Assembly (NCBI RefSeq): GCF_018263925.1
Contig: NZ_JAEVHF010000003.1
Coordinates: forward strand, 186,001-250,000
Length of the DNA stretch: 64,000 bases
Source: Kistimonas asteriae
GTDB lineage: Bacteria > Pseudomonadota > Gammaproteobacteria > Pseudomonadales > Endozoicomonadaceae
Direction of reading: 5' to 3'
The translations under genes were made by a program, and so were the position numbers. The notes beneath the pieces are model-generated. The model was given only the letters and a program-made list of their open reading frames with translations. It was not told the DNA's origin and ran no database searches. Each line of letters opens with the position of its first letter. The first letter of the stretch is position 1. Positions 1-7,123 of this stretch are shown in pieces.

Positions 1-699
1 CAGCTCAATATCCTGACCGGTCAGGCGCCATCAGCCCCCCTGACCTGGCATCCAGCCGCTCTCCCAGCGCTGCCGGATCTGCCAGATACCGGCCTGCCCG
101 CAACGCTCACCGAACGTCGGCCAGACCTGCGTCAAGCCTGGTTTGAGGTCGAATCCCAACGCCAGGGCGTCGTAGTGGCCCGTGCGGATCGCCTGCCGCG
201 CCTGACCCTCACGGCCTCATTAACCACGGCCAGTGACCACTGGCATAACCTGTTTGACACTTGGGCGGCCAGCCTGCTGGGTGGCATCACGGCCCCCCTG
301 TTTGATGGCGGGCAGCGAAAGGCGGAAGCCGACCGGGCGCTTTATGCCTTACAGGAATCTGTCCAGACCTATACCCAGACCGTTCTGGACGCCCTCGGCG
401 AAGTCGAAGACGCCCTGGTCCGTGAAGACCACCAGCAGGCGTATCTGACACAGCTGACACAGCAAGTGACCCTGGCCGCACAAATTCTTGACCAGACCCA
501 ACTGCGCTATGCGAAAGGTGCCACGGACTACCTCAATGTCCTGCAGGCACAGAAGAGCCTGCAGGATCTGCAACGCCAGCGTCTGACAGCTCAACGCCAG
601 CTGATTGAATACCGAATCGCCCTCTATCGCGCATTGGCTGGCGGCTGGCAATCGGATCACACGGAACCCAACGCCCCCCCTGCAGGCCAGGAGGTATGA
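1..699 (+). CDS. RND efflux outer-membrane factor, C-terminal part (NodT/OprM-like)
   Basis: The reading frame is open from the first base, so the 5' part of the gene lies outside the window. The visible 232 residues match the second half of a TolC/OprM-type outer-membrane factor. An L-P-A-x-L-x-x-R-R-P-D-L-R motif, typical of the NodT family, lies near residues 37-48. It is followed by FDGGQRKAE and a long Gln/Ala-rich helical segment (RYAKGATDYLNVLQAQKSL) that would form the periplasmic barrel. The protein should be the exit duct of the tripartite pump encoded downstream. Its TGA overlaps the ATG of the adaptor gene, so the genes are translationally coupled. The substrate cannot be deduced. 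Confidence 0.88.
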   Translation, partial: QLNILTGQAPSAPLTWHPAALPALPDLPDTGLPATLTERRPDLRQAWFEVESQRQGVVVARADRLPRLTLTASLTTASDHWHNLFDTWAASLLGGITAPLFDGGQRKAEADRALYALQESVQTYTQTVLDALGEVEDALVREDHQQAYLTQLTQQVTLAAQILDQTQLRYAKGATDYLNVLQAQKSLQDLQRQRLTAQRQLIEYRIALYRALAGGWQSDHTEPNAPPAGQEV

Positions 700-1937
700 A
701 GACTATGACCATGCAATCCACAACCAAAACCCGCCTGATCAAACGGGCTCTTCCGGTGGTTATCCTCCTGGTCGGGCTGGCCATTTCGGCCCTGTTGCTG
801 AAAAGTCCGCCCCGAGCGGGCACCGCAGCACTGCCTGACAACACGCGACTGGTTGACACACTCCAGCTTGAAAAAACTGAACATCGCCCTGTCGTTGAAG
901 TCATGGGACAAGTGGTCGCAAAACGGCAGGTGACACTGTATCCGCAGGTCAGTGGGGAAATTACCCAGGTCAGTTCGGCACTGGTGCCCGGTTATACCAT
1001 CAGCGTCGATGAAACCGTCATCCGCCTGGATGACCGTGATTACCGCATCGCCCGGAAGCGTATGGCCAGCAATGTCGCCAAAGCCAATGCCGACCTGTTG
1101 CTGGAGCAGGGCCAGCAAGCCATCGCCCGCCGCGAGTATGAACTGACAGGGCGCAAGCTGTCGCCTGCGGATGAAAGCCTGGTCTTGCGTCAACCTCAAT
1201 TGCAGGCGGCCGAAGCCGCGCTGGCATTGGCAGAAGCAGATCTGGCGCAAGCCAACCTGTCGCTGGAGCGTACAACGATTCAACCGCCGTTTGATGGCCA
1301 GGTTGTCAGCCTGAATGTCGAGCTGGGCAGTTTCGTCAACACCTCCACAGCACTGCTGGACATGGTCGATATTTCAGAATTCCGCCTGGAAGCCAGCGTG
1401 CCCGTCGAGCAATTGCAATGGCTAACCGGCGGAGACTCGGTCAGCGGCTCTCCCGTCAGGGTTTACAGCCCGTCCTGGCCTGACAACCAGTTCAGGCAAG
1501 GGTATGTCTTGTCAGTCTCGCCCAGTCTGGAAACCGGCACCCGTATGGCCCGTGTTCTGATTACCATTCCGGATCCGCTGGCGCAGAAACCGGAGAATCG
1601 CCAGAAACCTGCCATACGCGTCAATGACTACCTGCGTGCAGACATTCAGGGCCCAACCATCGCCAATGTGGTCGCCCTACCCAGGGAGCACCTCCACAAC
1701 GGTAATACCGTCTGGCTGATGAGTGATAACAACACCTTGGAAGTACGCACGGTTACTCCGCTGTTTACCGGCCAGGACACCGTGCTGATTGCCAATGACA
1801 TTGCCTCCGGTGAAAGCATCATTACCTCCGCCCTGCCAGCCCCAGTGTCGGGACTTCCCCTGCGGACACGAGAGGACACCACTGACAATCATGAGTTGGC
1901 CGGTGCGGCCCGCTCTGGCAGGAAGCAGCCCCTATGA
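696..1937 (+). CDS. RND efflux periplasmic adaptor (membrane fusion protein)
   Basis: This 413-residue protein has an N-terminal membrane anchor at about residues 19-36. A barrel-sandwich/lipoyl half follows (VMGQVVAKRQVTLYPQVSGEI). Next come an alpha-hairpin rich in Ala, Gln and Leu, the second lipoyl half (TIQPPFDGQVVSLNVELGSFV) and beta-barrel segments, which is the domain order of AcrA/MexA adaptors. It would join the inner-membrane pump to the outer-membrane duct. The ATG overlaps the previous stop (ATGA), and AGGAGG-type pairing bases lie just upstream. Its own stop overlaps the start of the pump gene in the same way. Confidence 0.92.
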   Translation: MKTMTMQSTTKTRLIKRALPVVILLVGLAISALLLKSPPRAGTAALPDNTRLVDTLQLEKTEHRPVVEVMGQVVAKRQVTLYPQVSGEITQVSSALVPGYTISVDETVIRLDDRDYRIARKRMASNVAKANADLLLEQGQQAIARREYELTGRKLSPADESLVLRQPQLQAAEAALALAEADLAQANLSLERTTIQPPFDGQVVSLNVELGSFVNTSTALLDMVDISEFRLEASVPVEQLQWLTGGDSVSGSPVRVYSPSWPDNQFRQGYVLSVSPSLETGTRMARVLITIPDPLAQKPENRQKPAIRVNDYLRADIQGPTIANVVALPREHLHNGNTVWLMSDNNTLEVRTVTPLFTGQDTVLIANDIASGESIITSALPAPVSGLPLRTREDTTDNHELAGAARSGRKQPL

Positions 1938-4900
1938 GCCGAGCCTCCCTGAACCGCGGCCCCATTGCCTGGATGGTCAACAACCGGGTCACACCCAATC
2001 TGTTGATGTTGTTTCTGCTGATCGGCGGCCTGATGCTGTCGATGCAAATCCGCAAGGAAGTCTTCCCGGAATTCACCCTGGACATGGTCAATGTCAGCGT
2101 CGCCTACTCCGGCGCGACACCGGAAGAGGTGGAACAGGGGATTGTCCTGGCGATCGAAAATGAAATCCGCGGTATTGAAGGCATTGAGGAGATCACCGCC
2201 CGTGCCAGCGAAGGCAGCGCCATGGTGTCTGCGGAACTGATGAACGGCGCCAATCCCGACCGTACCCTGCAGGAGATTGAACAGGCCGTCGGCCGAATCA
2301 GTACCTTTCCGGAAGAAGCCGAAAAACCGGTCGTCAGTCTGGGCGGGAGAAAACATGCGGTATTAGACCTGGTACTGCACGGCAATGTGAATGAAGTCAC
2401 CCTGAGGGAACAGGCAGAGGCTATCCGTGATCGATTACTGCAGTCACCGGGTATTACCCAGGCCGAACTGGATGGTGCGCGCAATTACGAAATCCAGGTG
2501 GAAGTCAATCGCGACACCCTGCGCCGTTACCAGCTGACCCTGACGGACGTCGCCAATACGATCCGTAACAGTGCACTGGACCTGTCCGGCGGCACCCTGA
2601 AGACGGAAGGGGGCGAAATCAGCCTGCAGGTTCAGGAGCGTCGCGACTGGGCCCAGGAGTTTGCCGGCATTCCATTGCTCACTACGCCTGAAGGCGGCCT
2701 CTTGACCTTGGGCGATGTCGCCTCTGTCAACGATGGTTTTGAAGACAGCGATGTCTACAACACCTGGAATGGCAACCCGTCCATCGCCATCACGGTGTAC
2801 AGGGTCGGTGACCAGACGCCTATTGGGATTTCCGATGCGGTCCATGACGCACTGCCGGGCATTACCGCAGAACTGCCACCAGGCATCACCCTGGTCGTTG
2901 CGGATGATGATTCAGACATCTACCGTGCACGGATGGACCTGTTGCTGAAAAACGCCTTTATGGGGTTGCTGCTGGTACTGGTCGTACTGGGCCTGTTTTT
3001 GGAATTCCGGCTGGCCTTCTGGGTCACCATGGGCATTCCCATCTCATTCCTGGGCGCGCTGCTGATACTGCCCGGGCTGGGTGTCTCCATCAACATGGTG
3101 TCGATGTTCGCCTTTATCATTGCCCTGGGTATCGTGGTGGATGACGCCATCATCGCCGGCGAAAACATCTATGAAAACATGCAGCAGGGCATGGATTTCC
3201 ACAAAGCTGCCATTGTCGGTACTAGACAAGTGGCCGTCCCTCTGACTTTCAGCATTCTCACCAATGTGGTCGCTTTCCTGCCGATCCTGTTCCTGCCCGG
3301 TTTCCTGGGCAAGATCTTCATGGTGATTCCCATCGTGGTGATCAGTGTGTTCCTGATTTCCTGGATTGAATCCCTGTTCATCCTGCCAGCACACCTGGCC
3401 TGGATGAAGAAGCGCCCGGCCAGCCAGCTCGGTCGCCGACTGGATCAGTTTCAGGAAAGCGTGGATCGTCGCCTGCAGGGGTTTATCCAGCAGCGTTACC
3501 AGCCAGCCATCGCACAGATCATGCACCATCGCTATCTGACCATGGCTATTGGCATTGCACTGCTGATGATTGCCATTGCCTTCATGGGTAGCGGACGGCT
3601 GGGCTTTACCCTCATGCCCCGCACCGAATCCGACCGCGCCACGGCGACCGCCACCCTGCCCTACGGCAACCCTCTCAGCCAGGCTGAAGCCATACGCGAA
3701 CAGCTGGAAACGGCGGCCCATCAGGTCGCTGAAAACAATGGCGGCGACCGTCTACTGAACAGCATCGAAGCCCGGATCAACAGCAATGAAGTCAAGGTGT
3801 TCATGCACCTGCAGGAAAATGGTATCCGGCCAATCAGCACCACCGACGTCACCCAACTCTGGCGAGAAGCTGTCGGACAGATACCCGGTATTCAGGGACT
3901 GGCCTTCTCCGCCACAGGACGAGGACCTGGCGGCGGCTCTGCCCTGACCGTTGAATTGAGCCATCGCAATACCGCATTGCTGAAAGCCGCCAGTGAACAA
4001 CTGGCCGAGGATCTGGCCCAGTTCCAGGGTGTTTCCGACATTGAGAACACCTTTGCCAGCGGCAAGCCCCAGCTCAGCTTCAAGATTCGCCCGGAAGGTC
4101 GTAGCCTGGGGCTGACTGCCCGAGATCTGGCCAGCCAGGTTCGCTCCTCCTTTTATGGCGCCCAGGCCTTCCGCCAGCAGCGGGGCAGTAATGAAGTCAA
4201 AGTCATGGTCCGGCTGCCGGAAGAGCAGCGCATCAGCGAGTATGATCTTGAGCAGCTGATGATCCGCACCCCCACGGGTAACGACGTGCCACTGTTCCAG
4301 GTAGCCGACGTGATTCGTGATGAGTCCGCCTCTACGATCAATCGCCGCAACGGCCGCCGAACCGTGGATATCAGAGCGGATGTCACACCGTTGGGCAAGA
4401 CCCCACAGGTCATTGCCGCCCTGGAAAAATCGGTATTCCCCGACCTTCAGGCAGCTTACCCGGCATTGGATATCAGCCTGCAGGGACGCCAGGCCGATGA
4501 ACGGGAAAGCCTCTCCAGCATGGTAACGGGTGGTGCTCTGGCACTGATGATGCTTTATCTGTTACTGGCTATTCCGTTCCGCAGCTATTCGCAGCCATTT
4601 GTCGTGATGGCGGTGATACCATTTGGTGTTGTCGGGGCGGTGATTGGCCATGTACTGATGGGCTATACCCTGAGCATGGTAAGTTTGTTCGGCATTGTCG
4701 CCCTGTGCGGCGTGGTTGTGAATGACAGCCTGATCATGGTTGATTATGCCAACCAGCAGCGACAGAAAGGGCTGGATGGTTATGAAGCCATCAAGCAGGC
4801 CGGTGTCCGGCGATTCCGGCCGATCATGCTAACCACCATCACCACGTTTGGCGGTCTTGCCCCCATGATCTTCGAAACCTCACGCCAGGCGCGCTTCATG

Positions 4901-5047
4901 ATACCGATGGCGATCTCGCTCGGTTTCGGCATCCTGTTTGCAACACTGATCACCTTGGTTCTGCTGCCCTGCCTGTATGGCATTCTGGAAGACATCAAGG
5001 CGCTCTTTGCCGCTGACTCAGACCATCAAACCGCCAGCAACCCGTAA
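1934..5047 (+). CDS. RND efflux transporter permease (AcrB/MexB superfamily)
   Basis: The 1037-residue length is normal for the HAE-RND family. The protein has an N-terminal membrane helix, a large periplasmic loop (PEEVEQGIVLAIENEI, the porter domain) and a helix bundle containing GIVVDDAI. In that motif D403 and D404 match the proton-relay aspartates of TM4. A second periplasmic loop and a final bundle follow (GVVVNDSLIMVDYAN). It is a proton-driven inner-membrane exporter working with the two proteins encoded upstream. The first helix motif (IRKEVFPEF) resembles the less-studied AcrB/D/F-like branch more than classical AcrB, so drug specificity should not be assumed. No repressor gene is visible in the window. 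Confidence 0.94.
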   Translation: MSRASLNRGPIAWMVNNRVTPNLLMLFLLIGGLMLSMQIRKEVFPEFTLDMVNVSVAYSGATPEEVEQGIVLAIENEIRGIEGIEEITARASEGSAMVSAELMNGANPDRTLQEIEQAVGRISTFPEEAEKPVVSLGGRKHAVLDLVLHGNVNEVTLREQAEAIRDRLLQSPGITQAELDGARNYEIQVEVNRDTLRRYQLTLTDVANTIRNSALDLSGGTLKTEGGEISLQVQERRDWAQEFAGIPLLTTPEGGLLTLGDVASVNDGFEDSDVYNTWNGNPSIAITVYRVGDQTPIGISDAVHDALPGITAELPPGITLVVADDDSDIYRARMDLLLKNAFMGLLLVLVVLGLFLEFRLAFWVTMGIPISFLGALLILPGLGVSINMVSMFAFIIALGIVVDDAIIAGENIYENMQQGMDFHKAAIVGTRQVAVPLTFSILTNVVAFLPILFLPGFLGKIFMVIPIVVISVFLISWIESLFILPAHLAWMKKRPASQLGRRLDQFQESVDRRLQGFIQQRYQPAIAQIMHHRYLTMAIGIALLMIAIAFMGSGRLGFTLMPRTESDRATATATLPYGNPLSQAEAIREQLETAAHQVAENNGGDRLLNSIEARINSNEVKVFMHLQENGIRPISTTDVTQLWREAVGQIPGIQGLAFSATGRGPGGGSALTVELSHRNTALLKAASEQLAEDLAQFQGVSDIENTFASGKPQLSFKIRPEGRSLGLTARDLASQVRSSFYGAQAFRQQRGSNEVKVMVRLPEEQRISEYDLEQLMIRTPTGNDVPLFQVADVIRDESASTINRRNGRRTVDIRADVTPLGKTPQVIAALEKSVFPDLQAAYPALDISLQGRQADERESLSSMVTGGALALMMLYLLLAIPFRSYSQPFVVMAVIPFGVVGAVIGHVLMGYTLSMVSLFGIVALCGVVVNDSLIMVDYANQQRQKGLDGYEAIKQAGVRRFRPIMLTTITTFGGLAPMIFETSRQARFMIPMAISLGFGILFATLITLVLLPCLYGILEDIKALFAADSDHQTASNP

Positions 5048-5058
5048 ACATGCCACCT

Positions 5059-5090
5059 TACACCGGACAGCCCTGATACTGTCCGGTGTA
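5059..5090 (+). terminator. Stem-loop after RND operon
   Basis: A perfect 12-bp inverted repeat (5059-5070 and 5079-5090) with an 8-base loop starts 12 bases after the pump stop codon. No T-run follows, so it is a weak intrinsic terminator, a processing barrier or a rho-assisted end. Confidence 0.5.
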
Positions 5091-5223
5091 CTGACCACCA
5101 AGCAAGCGTAACTGACTCTGCAACCACGCAATGCCCTTGCCAGCCGCCGGCCTACGGGATACATTGAGAGAATATGGTCAGAACGCTTCGGCCAGCGTCA
5201 GACCCAAACATATGAAAATCGGC

Positions 5224-5251
5224 TTGACCCGGCACCGGCCATCCGTATAAT
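5224..5251 (+). promoter_or_regulatory. sigma70 promoter of pyrBI
   Basis: TTGACC (5224-5229) and a perfect TATAAT (5246-5251) are separated by 16 bp. Transcription would start near 5258, giving a leader of roughly 285 nt before pyrB that includes a terminator. No other -10/-35 pair in 5048-5543 is as good. Confidence 0.75.
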
Positions 5252-5324
5252 GCCGCACAATTTGTCCGAAGCCGTCTGGCCGGACGTGTTTTCTGAATCG
5301 TTTTGCAACAGGGGTTAACCGCCA

Positions 5325-5540
5325 GTGATGATTTGCGCCGCACGCACAAACGCACACCGAATGGCACACAGTGTTGAACCCTGCGCTGTTATTCACCATT
5401 TATCACTATTCATTTTAAAAAGCCCCTTATTTCAGGGGCTTTTTTTTGACCGCAATACGCTCGACCCACAACAGGGAAACCGCCTGCCTGATCGGCAGCT
5501 GGCTTTCAGACTTCACCCAGGAAAAGGACAGGTGCGCTGA
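5325..5540 (+). CDS. Putative pyrBI leader peptide (PyrL-like)
   Basis: A 71-codon frame starts at ATG 5325 about 10 bases after AGGGG. It reads straight through the intrinsic terminator at 5417-5447 and stops three bases before the pyrB ATG. E. coli PyrL also crosses its attenuator. In that system low UTP stalls RNA polymerase in a U-rich tract, the translating ribosome catches up and disrupts the terminator, and pyrBI is read. A T-rich stretch is present here at about 5388-5416. The peptide is not similar to PyrL in sequence and is longer (E. coli 44 residues), so the call rests on architecture. A second in-frame ATG is at 5361. Confidence 0.5.
   Translation: MMICAARTNAHRMAHSVEPCAVIHHLSLFILKSPLFQGLFFDRNTLDPQQGNRLPDRQLAFRLHPGKGQVR
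5417..5447 (+). terminator. pyrBI attenuator (intrinsic terminator)
   Basis: An 11-bp stem (5417-5427 with 5434-5444) and 6-base loop run into eight T residues (5440-5447). It lies between the promoter at 5224-5251 and pyrB at 5544, inside the leader reading frame, so it should act as an attenuator and not as an end signal. Confidence 0.8.
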
Positions 5541-5543
5541 AAC

Positions 5544-6467
5544 ATGGCTAATCCTCTCTACCAGAAACACATTGTTTCCATCCCCGAGCTTACCCGTGAG
5601 GAGCTGGAGCTGATTGTGTCCACCGCCGAAACCCTCAAAAAGGAACCCCGGCCGGATCTGCTAAAAGGCAAGGTCATTGCCAGCTGTTTCTTCGAAGCGT
5701 CCACACGGACCCGGCTCTCCTTCGAAACTGCCGTGCAGCGACTGGGCGGCACCTTCATCGGTTTTGATAATGGCAGCAACACCTCACTGGCCAAGAAGGG
5801 TGAAACCCTGGCGGACTCGGTTCAGGTGATCTCTTCCTACACCGATGCCTTCGTCATGCGTCACCCCCAGGAAGGCGCGGCCCGCGTCGCCTCCGAGTTC
5901 GCCAGTGTTCCCGTGATCAACGGTGGCGACGGCTCCAACCAGCACCCGACCCAGACGCTGCTGGACCTGTTCAGCATCCACGAATGCCAGGGGCAACTGG
6001 ACAATCTCAAAGTCGCCTTTGTCGGTGACCTGAAATACGGCCGCACCGTCCACTCCCTGACTCAGGCGATGAGCCACTTCAACGCCGAATTCACCTTCAT
6101 CTCGCCTGACGCCCTGGCCATGCCGGACTACCTGTTGGAAGAACTGGACGAGAAAGGCATCACCTGGCGCACCGCCCAGAGCATTGAAGAGATCGCCCAC
6201 GATGTAGATATCATCTACATGACCCGGGTACAGAAAGAGCGTTTCGACGAGACCGAGTACAAGCTGATCGCCTCCCAGTACATCCTCAGTGCGGAAACCC
6301 TGAAAGAAGCCAAGCCAAACCTGCGCATCCTGCACCCCCTACCCCGGGTGGATGAGATCAACGTGGATGTGGACAACACCCCTTACGCCTACTACTTCCA
6401 GCAGGCGGAAAACGGTGTCTACGCCCGGGAAGCGCTGCTGGCGCTGGTACTGAACGAAACGATCTGA
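5544..6467 (+). CDS. pyrB: Aspartate carbamoyltransferase catalytic subunit
   Basis: PyrB condenses carbamoyl phosphate with L-aspartate, the first committed step of pyrimidine synthesis. The 307 residues are close to the E. coli length. The carbamoyl-phosphate motif STRTR is at residues 53-57. The mobile loop SLAKKGETL (82-90), HPTQTLLDL (from H135) and HPLPRVDEI near the C-terminus are all present. The regulatory subunit gene follows 13 bp downstream, so the enzyme should be the allosteric class B dodecamer of enterics, not the PyrB-PyrC' complex of pseudomonads. Expression is probably set by UTP through the leader attenuator. Confidence 0.97.
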   Translation: MANPLYQKHIVSIPELTREELELIVSTAETLKKEPRPDLLKGKVIASCFFEASTRTRLSFETAVQRLGGTFIGFDNGSNTSLAKKGETLADSVQVISSYTDAFVMRHPQEGAARVASEFASVPVINGGDGSNQHPTQTLLDLFSIHECQGQLDNLKVAFVGDLKYGRTVHSLTQAMSHFNAEFTFISPDALAMPDYLLEELDEKGITWRTAQSIEEIAHDVDIIYMTRVQKERFDETEYKLIASQYILSAETLKEAKPNLRILHPLPRVDEINVDVDNTPYAYYFQQAENGVYAREALLALVLNETI

Positions 6468-6480
6468 GGAGCAGGACATC

Positions 6481-6942
6481 ATGGTTGAGAAGCATAAACT
6501 CCAGGTAGAAGCGATCCGCAAGGGCACCGTGATCGACCATATCCCGGCCGGCCAGGGCATCAAGATCCTCAAGCAGCTGCAGCTGCTGGGTACCAATGTC
6601 CGCATTACCGTCGGTTTCAACCTGCCCAGCAAGGACCTGGGGCTGAAGGATATCATCAAGGTCGAAAACCGCCTGTTCAACGAAAAGGAAGCTAGCGAAC
6701 TGGCGATCTTCGCGCCAGGGGCGACCATCAACGTCATTGATGAATATCAAGTACAGAACAAGTTCGAAATGAGCATTCCTGAGTCCATCGAAGGGGTGTT
6801 CGAATGCCCGAACTCCAACTGCATCACCCACAATGAGCCAGTGCAAACCTACTTTTCCCTGCGTCAGACCAAAGAGTCTCTGCAGATGAAGTGCAAATAT
6901 TGCGAAAAAAGTTTCAGTAAGGATATTGTGGCGGGAATTTAA
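6481..6942 (+). CDS. pyrI: Aspartate carbamoyltransferase regulatory subunit
   Basis: PyrI binds CTP/ATP and gives the catalytic trimers allosteric control. The 153 residues match the E. coli length. The four zinc cysteines fall at C109, C114, C138 and C141, the same numbers as in the E. coli protein. An N-terminal allosteric domain (VEAIRKGTVIDHIPAG) precedes the zinc domain. GAGGAGCAGG before the ATG gives a good ribosome site. It is co-transcribed with pyrB. Confidence 0.97.
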   Translation: MVEKHKLQVEAIRKGTVIDHIPAGQGIKILKQLQLLGTNVRITVGFNLPSKDLGLKDIIKVENRLFNEKEASELAIFAPGATINVIDEYQVQNKFEMSIPESIEGVFECPNSNCITHNEPVQTYFSLRQTKESLQMKCKYCEKSFSKDIVAGI

Positions 6943-6980
6943 CCTACTAATACGCTTTCAAAAGCACAAGAAAAACTAAA

Positions 6981-7014
6981 AATAAGCAGTTTCCATTTTA
7001 GGAAGCTGCTTATT
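6981..7014 (-). terminator. Intrinsic terminator between pyrI and the convergent gene
   Basis: A 14-bp stem with one G-U pair (6981-6994 with 7001-7014) and a 6-base loop is followed on the minus strand by TTTTTAGTTTTT. It is a strong terminator for the minus-strand gene at 7124-9904. On the plus strand the T-run is poor, but the hairpin may also help to end pyrBI transcripts. Confidence 0.72.
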
Positions 7015-7123
7015 GTAAGTGTTATAGAAAAATAGTTAAAAGAATCAGTCATCTATCAAGAAAACTGGACACATTTATTCATTAGAGGAACAAAGTGACA
7101 TTCTAAAAACCAAGCCAAACAAA

